Assembly: GCF_026151205.1 (NCBI RefSeq)
Contig: NC_087072.1
Coordinates: forward strand, 19,310,103-19,374,102
Direction: 5' to 3'
Source: Bolinopsis microptera
Lineage: Eukaryota > Ctenophora > Tentaculata > Lobata > Bolinopsidae
Length of the DNA stretch: 64,000 nt
In this document: one piece after another, positions 53,085 to 64,000 of the stretch
Layout: each line of letters begins with the position of its first letter
Numbering within the stretch: position 1 is the stretch's first letter
Notes under the pieces: model-generated
Database searches by the model: none
The model's input: only the letters and a program-made list of their open reading frames with translations
What the model was told of the DNA's origin: nothing
Position numbers and translations under genes: made by a program

Positions 53085-56000
53085 GACAACGCTTTGTAAA
53101 CAGCAGACAGCAGTCCTCAGCTATATCACCGTATCATTCTCCAACTAAACAAGAGCAAATTATGAGAAGGAAAGCTGCAAAACAGAATTACAAGGACATA
53201 AACAAAGCTTGTTTAGGAACAAAAGATAAGGATGGTATAGAGGTATCAGCAGCAGCTGCCTCTCCATACTCAGACTCTATACAACAATGATAGCAATTCT
53301 TGAGCCTTCTTTAAATATATTCAATCTATAAGGTGCTCATTATGACCAGCCTTTATGCAGCATAAACCTATGATACTCCTTAAAAGCTATTATAAGTATA
53401 GATACTGGATAGCTCCAAGTTAATTAGTTGTAAAAAGCTGCAATCTTGAAGACACAACAATCGTTCTTATCAGACTATTCTAGATTAGTCTGATAAACAA
53501 AGTCTAATAATGCGGGATAAAAGACAAAACATACTACTTTATTACTGGATAGAGTATGTGAGGACTGATGAGCATAAAAGCAATTGGAGGACATGTGAAG
53601 CTAACACAATCTCTAGAAGCCGGCCGGGCATGAGGTCTCTAATTATGTGGGAACGTGCAGCAGATGTGCGGACTATTTGATGCAATGTGAGTCTCACTGC
53701 AAAAAGTGAGACAGAGGCTGGGAGAGTGGGAGAGGGAGAGCGGTCTTTTGTAATGTAACCAGAGTTAGGTTAGCAAACACTTGGTACCACACTGTGACCT
53801 GTGTTAGAATCAGCCAAATATTAGCATTAGTAGCAGCCGGTAGCAGTTGGTTGCAAATATCAGTACTTCAAAGCAATACAGAACAATCGTGGGGGAAGGA
53901 GTGGCAAAAAACTGTGAACTGTTGAGTGTTGAACAATGAAATTTCTAGAATTGCGAAAGCGTAGTATAAGAATTCTAGTATAAACGGGAAGGGAGATATT
54001 GGACAAAGCTCCTTCATGAGTTCAGTCAGGTGCTTTTGACTATAATTGTCAAATATAATGCTTATACTGATAACTGATAAGGGCCGTAAGACGTATGTTA
54101 AATTGCCATGGCAATAGTGTGTTTAGTTGCTTCACCTCTCACAAAAGTAAAACAGCTGCTGTGTAAAGCAGTTATTGGCCCATGTTTCAACCAGCACAAC
54201 TCCATCAAGAGAATATTAAGTTTACAGGAAGATCTTTACTTTCACTTCATTAACAAAGCTTTGTCAATCTACTCAAGCGTCAACGGACTACACTCACTAT
54301 TACCATAGTAACAATAAAAATACGTTCCCATAGCAACTATATAACCACTATCCCAGAACCATGCAGCTAGAGAACAGTAATATCATTGCTAGGTCAAGGT
54401 GGTCCCGCACTAACTTAATGTTGCGCAACTGCAGCCAGTTGTAACTATATGGAACGCAGCTTCTAATTCTTATCTCTTTTACAGCACGACAATATGGGTT
54501 AGACGATTGAAAATATGGCTACGAAAAGAGGCACTATTCTCCGATACATTACATACCATAGATTCTACACAAACAGCAAGTAGCATCCAACAAAAGAACT
54601 GAAGTCTGAACTGAAACAAAGTGTCGAATTAAAACTGAACTAAGAAATGTAATGTTCTATGTGGGTCGAGCTGTTTGGAACGGGATAATGTTAATACTTA
54701 CAAAAAAAACGAAAGTGAAATTTTAGTTTTTACTATTCGTTAGGTAAGAAGATGAGTAATGAGAAATGAAAACGAGCATATTTAGTATAAAAGCTGGCTG
54801 CAGTTAAAGCATTAAATCATGGTCAAAGAGGCGTACTAAAAGCTTAAAAGGCAGCGCGAACGTGTCTGTGTAGGCTAAAGATACGGTAGTTAGACAATAC
54901 AGACCATATTAGAGCTTTAAGTTTAGAGGGTGAGATAGTCGTCACTAAACAGTTCTTAAACGATCACGAGCCCGAAAAGCATACAAACTGCTTAAAACAC
55001 TAAACAGACAAAAAGTGGTATTTTTATAAATATACGTATCTTGACCTTGTAAGGTGGCCGCAAAAATGATGATTAACATCTTATTTTTCAAACTTATAGA
55101 AAACCGAGTTTCTTGGTGTTTAGTGTATGCTAGTCAAGCTCTAGTCACGAAGCACGAAACGGCAGGGCGTACCGTATGGTAGAAATGAAACGAGTATATT
55201 AAAAAGGATAATTAATAAAAGGAGAAAGTAATACAAAGTGAACGTCAACAGAGAAAACTTCCAAGTGTTCGCTCCAAGCGATTGCCGTGAATATAGATCA
55301 CACTACGTGTCTAGTCACAGAGAATAGTACTCAGTTAAACTGGCTATTGACAATCGAATCCCTTAAAATGATTAAGGGGCAACTGTATACATTGCCAGTC
55401 AGTGTAACTTCGTTTAACTTGATACCTGCCACCATGGACTATGAATGTTTCTAGACACTATCCTTTTGATATTTAGATATTGGTATCTCAGATCACGTGT
55501 ACACCGTTCCTTTTTTTATGACACAGTAATTTATTGACACTCACAGCTATAATTTTAATCATTGAATCAGTATTTTTATCTATTAACTTATTACACATTT
55601 GTGCTCTGCTTTAGCATCACTTGACTATTAAAAAAATTGTTTGTTCAGGCCATGACCTTATAGTCAGCCAATTGGCCATTGCTATATTATGTATATATTG
55701 TTTGTAATACTTTTAGAAAAAAAGTTTGACCACTTAAGGGGCAACTAAGAAGTGAGCTCTCCACTTCCGGCTCTCCGGGTATACTCTCAAAACTCGTCAC
55801 GCCACACTGCGTGACGGCACAACGCATCTGCTTGCACCACGTGACACGCCGTCTCGCCAATGAGCACTCCACTAGCAGTCACCCTGTGTCCGCGAGGACC
55901 AACCACAGGTCTGGCTGTTAGTCAGGTGCAAAGTGAGCGGACGGCTCGTTACAGACAGTTAGTATGACAGTAGTTGTGCCAGCCAACCGACTTACACTCA

Positions 56001-56505
56001 AAATGTGTAACTCCCAAATACGAACATATAAAAACATTGGTTATTATATAATACCCGGAAACACATACTAAATTCTACGTCCCGTAAACGTTATACTAAA
56101 ACTAAGATATCCTAAACATGTAAAAGATATCTCTAAATACCATATTACAACAAACTCGTTGATGCTATGGTTAACCAGCTGTTCAACAAAGTTGGATTAG
56201 TATTGCTAAATTTCACAAAAGCTGTTTACTTAATGTTACTGTTAGATGAAGAGTTCTAATCCTCTTCGCGTTGTATTAAATAACATCCACATTCCACATA
56301 CTATCACAGCTAAAACAGCACATATATGAACTATGAAGTGAGAACATTTGAATTGTAAAGCATTTCACCAAACTCCCACGAAGATAACGAGGATTTAACT
56401 GGTGGAGATGCCACTGCCAGGGGTACATCTATAACCCGGGGTATTGCCCCCTTCTAGCACCCTGTCCCTCAATTGAAGGACGTCTGTCAAGCAATAAACA
56501 TTATT
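53085..56505. other. Intergenic, nothing recognised
   Basis: Probable 5' flank of the EF-hand locus. Frames at 54108-54308 and 55687-55872 lack family features. A GC-richer segment lies at about 55750-55930. Confidence 0.4.
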
Positions 56506-56550
56506 ATGATGAGCGCGTCAGGTAGTAGTAGTGAGGAGGACCCCATGGGG
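56506..56550 (+). other. Possible short first exon (MMSASGSSSEEDPMG)
   Basis: An ATG at 56506 opens fifteen codons of Ser/Glu-rich sequence ending GGG|GTGAGC, a reasonable donor in phase 0. The unspliced frame continues to 56703 with no family features. No downstream exon was found, so support is weak. Confidence 0.22.
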
Positions 56551-56954
56551 GTGAGCTGTTCTATTCAACCGAACACGTCTACTTTTAATTTCAAGTCAAA
56601 TGCGGTGTCATTTACCGGACAGGGCCGAAATCAGCCGACGAGGAATTGGGCCAAATTAATCATGGACATGGCACGACCTGCGACCATCATCGCGACATGG
56701 TAATCAGTGGATCTCCTATCATCACTGATAATCATGTCTGTGAAATGAAATCAGACCTTCCAAATATTACCAGTACCACTATATACGCGTACGTGATATG
56801 GGCCATATCACGAAGTAATTTGATTTCGATCCAAAAGTAAGTTTCCTGATTAAATGAAATGACAAAACTTGATATGCTTTTAATACTCCTCTATTTGTTA
56901 ACACACCTATAACAGTACATAAATCAATATTAGTAGAAAACGAAAGAATATCAA

Positions 56955-57393
56955 TATCACAATGCTGGCAAGCATGACCGTCGCCCTTATATTCACAATA
57001 CTATTTACCCCCTTTACTATTTACCCCCTTTACTATTTACCCACCTTTACTATTTACCCCCTTTACTATTTACCCCCTTTACTATTTACCCCCCTTACTG
57101 CTCACCCCCATTCTAATTCAATGTTAAAGATGACAGGAATGAAAAATAGTTATGTGGAGGTTTTTAAGAAATTTGCGCAAAATACGCGCCAGCATGTTAT
57201 ACGAAATTAGGTAAAAAACCCAAAATCGCCATATTCAGGTGCCTTAAAAACCATGTTAAAATTGAGTTAGAGATTTGAAACTTTGCAGGGCGTCTAGATG
57301 TTGACCAAATCGACTGTAAAAAAAGTTTCAAGTTTCAGGAGTATTGGGAAGTGGGTTTTCTGGAACCCCTGTTTTACAACAGATTGTCGTGAA
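56955..57393 (+). repeat. Module A (copy A5) with expanded CCCCTTTACTATTTA array
   Basis: It starts TATCACAATGCTGGCAAGCA and ends with CAACAGATTGTCGTGAA. Around 57000-57100 the CCCCTTTACTATTTA unit is repeated about seven times, more than in other copies. GC hairpins are absent. Confidence 0.75.
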
Positions 57394-58432
57394 GTATATA
57401 TATGTATATATATATAGACGCTTTGACAGTCAGTTGGAGCCTACATTCAAGTATCTGTAGATTCAAAAGTATAAAAGATACAGTCATTTCGAACCATAGG
57501 TCTTGAAGATAATCGTTTATACTTTAGTTTACATTATATCAAAAAATAATTTAACGTCATCATCACTACTTGATGACGTCATCAAATTAAGCGTTTTTAA
57601 ATCTTGATTTTTGACAAAATAACAACTTTTCAAATCAATTTAACACCATTAAGGAGTAATTTTATTCAAAATCTGAGGAAATTTTTATCTTAGATAATTG
57701 TTCAGGCATTCTAAAAATCTACCGGAAAATTATCCTACCTTGCTCCTTCATAAAGATATTTACTATTGAAGTTAGTGCTTTTTTGAAGAATAATTTTATA
57801 AAAACACAAAAGTTGTGAATTAGTATTCTCTGGTGTTGGGCCATCTCTTGGGTGGTGGAGCTCAATTTTGCTTCCTAAAGGTATAAATTGTGTTATAGGC
57901 TAGTTTTAAAGTTGAAAATCGAAAAGTTGCACACGTGGGGACACGCCCAAATTGATAGAAAATTGCTAAAATCACTGAAAATTGCTGTTTTCACCATTTT
58001 TATCAACTTTGGAGTCCCGTTGTGATCCAAGTTCTATATGAAATCTTCTGAAACTTTGCATGCTTATTAAACTATATATAGAATACTGCTATGCAAAACT
58101 TTACGGTGATTTGATATTGGATGCGCACGCAACGTCCGCTCAAAGTTTGCAAAAAGTGAGAACTTCACTCTCTTTATTTCGATTAGATTTAGTTCCTGCT
58201 TTAACAGTAACATGACAGTTAAATGACATTATATTTGAGTTTAATGCCAACTTGAATGATTATATAGTTGCATATTTAATCAGTGATCGACAGATATGTT
58301 TACCTAAACACAAGGAAATGTTTTTAAAGGAAAAATTTCGAAATTGTTGAAACTTCCTCCTTATTAATGAAGATATCAGTTTATATTTCGACTTTATAAA
58401 ATACTCTGACATTACAATCAAAAAGAGATGAT
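57394..58432 (+). repeat. Module B (copy B4)
   Basis: It starts TAGACGCTTTGACAGTCAG after a TA-rich spacer and ends ATCAAAAAGAGATGAT. Same order A-B-P as 43935-45708. Confidence 0.75.
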
Positions 58433-58759
58433 ATTTGACCAAAACCCATAATCATGGGTAGAGTGGACCGCTGCCAGTGTCTCTCTTTCCAAACAAAAGG
58501 AAATGATATTAATTTGACTGACCGTTTTCAAATGCAAATTGATACCGAGAATGAAATCGGTCGCTCGCTTTTCCCATTCACTCACGGCTTAAGAATTGTA
58601 ATAAAGCTTATTGAATAGGAAAAGCGAGCGACCGATTTCATTCTCGGTATCAATTTGCATTTGAAAACGGTCAGTCAAATTAATATCATTTCCTTTTGTT
58701 TGGAAAGAGAGACACTGGCAGCGGTCCACTCTACCCATGATTATGGGTTTTGGTCAAAT
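58433..58759. repeat. Palindromic module P (copy P4), short form
   Basis: Arms of ~150 bp around a ~30-bp centre. The arms share private changes (GACTGACCGTTTTC) so they remain matched. Confidence 0.85.
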
Positions 58760-61700
58760 TTCTACCCTCGAAAAATCAGTACATTTCAAACTTCAATCCA
58801 GGTAGCGGACTGTTAGTGTTATAGTTCGAACTTCAGGGCTTGTCGAATTTAAGTGCGGGTTGAACTTCTTTGATATATCGAAATTCGGATTGAATCATGA
58901 CTAAAAGTAAATCATGACATCTTTACTGAGATATTGAGCAGCGAAGATTAAATTAAACCAGGGCACTACAACTTGAACTACAAGATCAACGTGAATTGCG
59001 GACGTGACCTCGTATTTCATTAATCTTATATCGACGTTCAAACGCCGATTTACGGGATTATTTACACTTACAGCAGAGAGTCACGTCCACGGTTTGCAGT
59101 TTCTAGTTCTGATATCAGATATTCTGATTAACAAATTCACCTCAGCAGTCAGCTCCACAACTACTATAACTCATAACTTTTTGTAGTTGAGAGCATATAA
59201 ATTAATTATAGGTATGGGGCTGATAATTTAGTCTTTAGGGACCAGGGTGTATGCACGAAAGTCATCAATAATCAATATGCGATAGCTCCAGAAATATTTG
59301 GTAAGCAGGCACCCTTGTCAGCTCAAACACAAACTCATATCACATGCAGACGATAAACTCAATTTGACAAAGGAGATTGCAGCGTGGTATTCAGGTAGAA
59401 TCGGGGGACCGACGCCTCTTCCACATTCTTGAATCTAGAAATGTAAGGGACCTCATAGCTCCTAATAATTCCTAGTGCCAGCGGAGGAGGCACTATTATG
59501 CGCACGATATCTTGATGCACAAACATAATAACTGATTACAACTATCTACTATGTGGTACGTTATCATCCTCGTGTTACTTTTGATATAACCGTGTTCCAA
59601 GATGTGAAATGATTACGTGACTCAGTCCAATTTCATTCGCCTTTGCTTTCTTCAGAACTAAGCTGTTTTCACTTATGCTCTTAGTCAGAGTCTTACTTCT
59701 GCTCAATGAAACTTATTATAGGTGTGGAACTGGGGATCAGTACTAATTACTACTATTTTATAGTTCAGTTAAGCTTATACTCAGTACTACGTATTATTAT
59801 TATGTAACAGCTGGAACTGCTACAGGACAGGTGTAAGTATTATAACAAACGATAAAACATCACATAAACATGAAACCTACAATCATAAAGAAAGAGTGTC
59901 AAATGTGGAAAGAAGAACTGTCCATTCCGTACAATTACACCGTATATAGATGTCGAATAACCTTGACCTAATACAAACCTAATATAAAAGTATTACTGTT
60001 AGATACGGTTTAAGTTATTGTTAGACTTTTGCACCTCGACCTACAGTGCCAACAAACACATCGCAATAAAATTTTATAAATTAGGATATAAATATAATAC
60101 GTATCCGGTATCTGTCAAGACCAAAGACGACATGATATGACAGCTGCAGCTGGAGATGGTGGTAATCCTTACAGTTACACAACCTGATAATGATATAAGT
60201 ACCTCTGTGGTGGCGTCCACGTAAGCGTATCTTAATAGCAAGTAGCAACTAGGTCTAGATCATCTCTCTACATAAACTGATAGATATCATGACGGTTATT
60301 ACTAATTTATTAATCGTTGGGCGGGGGGCCGGGGGGGGGGGGGGTATGGGCCGAGGAGGAGGTTTCGTCTGTTTCTTGAGCTGTTTAAACTTGATCTCGA
60401 AATAGCTGTTGTCCAACTCCAACCTGGACCAATTTGAAGTTTTTTTTTGATGTCTTGGCAGCTGCAGCTCAACATATAAATATAATAATATCCTAAAAGT
60501 AAACCATCGAGATTCGTATTCAGTCATTTTAAAGTCGAGGACAAACAATTTGAAATTGAAAGAATTAAAGACTCTTAAACCATCTTTAATGTTTCGGAAT
60601 AAAATGTTTTGACCATTTTAATTTATACAAGTGCAAAGTAAAAAGTACTCATGGTTGTAGTACTAGTAGCTTAGTAGATAATGGGTACAATTTTTAGAAT
60701 TTTATCGCGATGTAAATCTAAACAATTTCGATCAATACAAAAAACTAAAAGGATATCATGAATACGGCTTGTGCGTTCATCTGGAGACATACTTTTCTGT
60801 CACCAGAGTGATCGTCTGCAACAAAAGAAGTTGCTGTAAAAATAGAATAGTTGGAGCTTCAGTATTCATGAAAAAGCTAGAGATGACTATGTTTGATGTT
60901 ACAGATTGTGGTAACATTAAATGCAGAAGAAACTTTTAACACTTTCAACCGTGTTAGACATGGAAACATTGTCGAGATAGCCAATAAAGAGTTTATATCA
61001 CAAATTTGTGTTAAACTTTAAGACACTTTACTATCAAGTGTTACTGTTAGAAGCAAAAGTAGCTGGCGCGTTTGTTTCTAAGAATACAGTTAGAGAAACT
61101 ACAGTACTACTACTAAGAAAAAACAACCACTTTGCATGTGTCTCCACTAACTAGCAGGTTCCGATGAGATAAGGGGTTAGAGCTTCGTCATTCTTTTAGC
61201 TTTTTCAAGTTCAGAGTTCGGATATCATTAATGTTATTAATGAGTGCAGTCAGCAGGTTCATCAATCGTTTAAAATATAGGCCCACTTAAATTCAACTAA
61301 ACTTCATGCCGCTCTCGAGATAATTCTTCTCTCCATGGCTTATTTCTATTTCATCCACCAGCATGATAGCAGCTAATTTGAATCTTTCCAAAAAAAAAGA
61401 GCAGACGTGAGGAGAAATTAGAGCAAAGTGAGAGCGGAATATGCCAAATTAAATAATTACTCCGTGTTTTAAAACAATGTCCTCTCCACCAGTCGCAGAT
61501 TCCCCTTCCCCACCAGCTTAGTAGGTTCGCAGCGCTAATTTTAATTTCAGCCACATAAGGTTTGAAAATATTTTAGTTAATCACATTTTCGAGAGATATT
61601 ACACTTATAGTAACATTCTGTCGAAAAATTACTTTCACTGAGAGAATTTGTATTATATTTTTGAATTTGTATTGCATTTGTATCACATTTTTGAGACTGG

Positions 61701-62278
61701 TAAGAACAAATGAAAGGAGTCGGATTGGGTTAAAAATTGATAAGAAATAATCTATTCGGTTCCAAACAACCACATTTACCTAGCTAAAATAAATCAATCG
61801 TTGAAAAAGTAAAATACTCCGTGATTCTTCACCAAAATGAACGAATTTTAAAAGACAACTCGTTTTGGATCTAACTATAAAACCGTATATGAATCTTCTT
61901 TAAAAGGCAAGACATTTCAGGGAAAAAAATTCAAAATTTGTATCCATGGTAAGGCTATGTAAGGTAAAAACTCGTATATCAAAGTCGACCCAAAATAACT
62001 ACGGGAAGTATGGAACCTAATCGTCTAAGGAAAAAGGTACTATTCACTTCGGTAAATGTAACATTATCAGTTATAATCCCGTAGCTTACAGCTTCAGCGC
62101 CCAAGTCCCAACCTATACAAACAACATCGTGTAACCACGGCAACACTACCTAATATGGTAATGTAACGGGCCTGTTGTACACACTCTCGCCTCTCTTCTT
62201 CTTTTTACACGTTTATCATGATATTTGCAGTTTTTCTAAGAGTTTTGTTCTACAGCTAAATAACTAGTTGGTCCAGGA
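58760..62278. other. Intergenic, nothing recognised; 14-G run
   Basis: AT-rich. A run of 14 G at 60331-60344 with flanking G blocks (60319-60350) could form a G-quadruplex; on the minus strand it gives an artificial poly-proline in the frame 60255-60548. Other frames look random. Confidence 0.4.
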
Positions 62279-62719
62279 TTATGACTCCTCTGCTGCTGGA
62301 GCCTCCTCAGCTGGTGCCTCTTCAGCAGGTGCAGCTTCTGAAAAGGGTTTTTGTTAAAGTCAGTTTCAACCTTTAAAAGAACGATCTGACCTCAGAAGAT
62401 TCAAGGTAAAGAGAGGTAACATCGTGTAAGGTATGTTAAGTATGCAAAGTATTTAAAGTGTGCTGAGTCTTAAGACTTGAGGTGAGTACAACTGCAATGT
62501 TATTTAGCTCAAGGTTACAGTGACCAATTAAAACATTGTAAGGGTCTAAAAAGATGATATAGACAATTGTCAGGTGTCTATCAAAAGATAAAATAATTAG
62601 AGATGATATAAAAGGATAACAGATAATTGTTAATTAATTAACGAGAATGTAAGCAGTGATCACTTACCTTCCTCAGCGGCGGCCTCGACGGCGACAACGG
62701 GTACTTCTTCAGCATCAGC
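62279..62719 (-). CDS. Last two exons of an unidentified gene with acidic Ala/Glu tail
   Basis: Exon 62719-62668 (acceptor TTTGCAG, donor G|GTAAGTG) and exon 62337-62279 (acceptor CTTTTCAG, stop TAA) join in matching phase 1. They encode ADAEEVPVVAVEAAAEEE and then AAPAEEAPAEEAPAAEES. The repeated E-E-A-P-A unit makes a low-complexity, strongly acidic C-terminus. The N-terminal part lies upstream, probably beyond base 64000. No family can be named from a tail like this: many cytoskeletal, ribosomal and nuclear proteins have one. Splice sites and phase give good support that it is real. Confidence 0.65.
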
Positions 62720-64000
62720 CTGCAAAGATATGTTGTTAAAGTGAATGATGAAGACGTTAGCTCCACTCGTGTGTGTGTAAATGAATAGATGTGTAAATAT
62801 GTAGATGTGTAAATGTGTAGAAAAGTAGATTATAAGGAGATTTTAGCCGGACGATCATAGAAAAGGAGCTCTCTTGGTAGGTAGCTAAGAATGTGAGGTA
62901 CATTTTAATTGTTAAGTATAATTTGTCACACCTCACCAACTCAAAGTTGTGACAAAGCGCGGGAGACTCTTAAAACCACGTACTGACTAGACCACTGCAC
63001 TTCCCATGCTAATTTAGGAGCCGTCTAAAACCACCCGGTAAAATACCTCTCCTGTTTTATTATCTACTCCTAAAATCCACACGTGGTACACACGTGGACA
63101 CCTCCCCTCCTCCTCTCATGACTCATCCTCTCCTGACCCAGCTCTCCAGGCTGGGACGGAGAAGTCTAGATATCTTGACAGGAAATATTTTAACAGGGAG
63201 AAGCGTTTGACACGAGGTGGTGATTACAGTTTCCTAAAAGTGATAACCCCTGCCCTAACTTATAACTACTGTAATTATTTTAACGTTCCTGTCCAAATAT
63301 ATATGTTCGACAAATTAGTTCTGGTAGTTTGGCAGGAAGCCACGTAATGATCATGTGAGCGATCGTCTGGCTTCCTGCCAACTTCCGTAGATGCGGAGGT
63401 ATTGGTGTCTAGGAAATCTTAAAACATGCTAAGTAAAGGGGTCGGTAAGTATGGGCCCTTAATAATGGTTACGGGTAGTCAAGGCAACAAAATGATCTGA
63501 TGAATACCCCAGTTCGCAACAGCCATAGCCTAGCATCTATAACAGTTCTCGATTTAAAATTCCGAGCTTATATTTGAGAGCCACCATCATTAGAGATTCA
63601 GATTTCACAGTTATAGCATGATATGGATTACTAATATTTGTGAATATAAGGCGAGAAAAAAGCCAAGGTTTAAAGATGCTCACTGATTAGAAAGCTACAA
63701 ATTGAGGTTCATCGCATCCTTCTTTAATTGAGCTACGAACTAATAAATTTCAGCAATCAAAGCCTTGAAGTGAAGAAAATGTGGAGGTTTATTAAGTTTA
63801 CATTCCTGAGCGCTCATCTGACTTAAAACTGCCTAAAATAGAGGCCTTACCCCTTACTTTATAATTTAATTCACTCTGATGGAAGTGGAATGTGAACCGA
63901 TACTATAAAGTCAGTAAGTCAATTAGTGGCTGATAGGGTTAATTGAAAGGGTGATTGAATGGTACCAGCATTCACACAGGTCCACTAATCTGACATTTAC
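62720..64000. other. Upstream intron of the 62279-62719 gene, or flank
   Basis: No further minus-strand exon was recognised up to the window end. A hairpin with a perfect 14-bp stem lies at 63329-63381. A GTGTAAAT(A/G)TGTAGATG repeat lies at 62776-62820. Confidence 0.35.
63329..63381. repeat. Hairpin, 14-bp perfect stem, 25-base loop
   Basis: TTGGCAGGAAGCCA (63329-63342) pairs with TGGCTTCCTGCCAA (63368-63381). No repeat family or TA duplication is evident. Confidence 0.7.

Noticed and set aside
60255..60548. Minus-strand frame with a poly-proline segment, possible actin-regulator exon
   Set aside because: The prolines come from the 14-G run; the rest shows no recognisable domain or convincing splice sites.

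Overview
The window is animal nuclear DNA, probably from an AT-rich, repeat-rich invertebrate. The reasons are GT-AG introns, a MITF/TFE-type bHLH-zipper gene, a calmodulin-like gene, a carnitine-pathway dioxygenase, and LINE, Ty3/gypsy, Penelope-like and DNA-transposon sequences. I cannot name the species. Most of the sequence is intron or repeat, and most short open reading frames are chance or repeat-derived.

Layout. 1-0.9 kb: the 3' end of a LINE. 1.8-3.2 kb: a two-exon Fe(II)/2-oxoglutarate dioxygenase of the gamma-butyrobetaine/trimethyllysine hydroxylase family. 3.6-12.3 kb: a transposon-dense stretch with a decayed pogo-like element, hAT-type MITEs and a 2.75 kb fold-back element with 0.83 kb arms. 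12.9-17.7 kb: a young Ty3/gypsy element with identical 110-bp LTRs, a 5-bp target duplication and one long gag-pol frame. 18.6-33.4 kb, plus strand: the MITF/TFE locus, with a well supported three-exon core at 27.5-32.9 kb and several possible upstream leader exons; two Penelope-like fragments and three tandem-repeat blocks lie in the same stretch. 35.8-53.1 kb, minus strand: a calmodulin-like EF-hand locus. Its four 3' exons (35.8-37.5 kb) make a complete 149-residue protein, and two further exons at 52.6-53.1 kb encode a second version of the first EF-hand in the same register and phase. The 15 kb between them holds a 5.9 kb array in which two repeat modules alternate in varying orientation. 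56.9-58.8 kb: one more copy of that module pair. 62.3-62.7 kb: the last two exons of an unidentified minus-strand gene with an Ala/Glu/Pro-rich acidic tail.

The host genes do not form one pathway: one is metabolic (carnitine synthesis), one a transcription factor of the lysosome/pigment-cell family, one a calcium sensor. Two of them share a possible theme: alternative first exons ending in phase 0 that would feed a common downstream exon. Module and exon boundaries were read by eye; no alignment, search or expression data were available.
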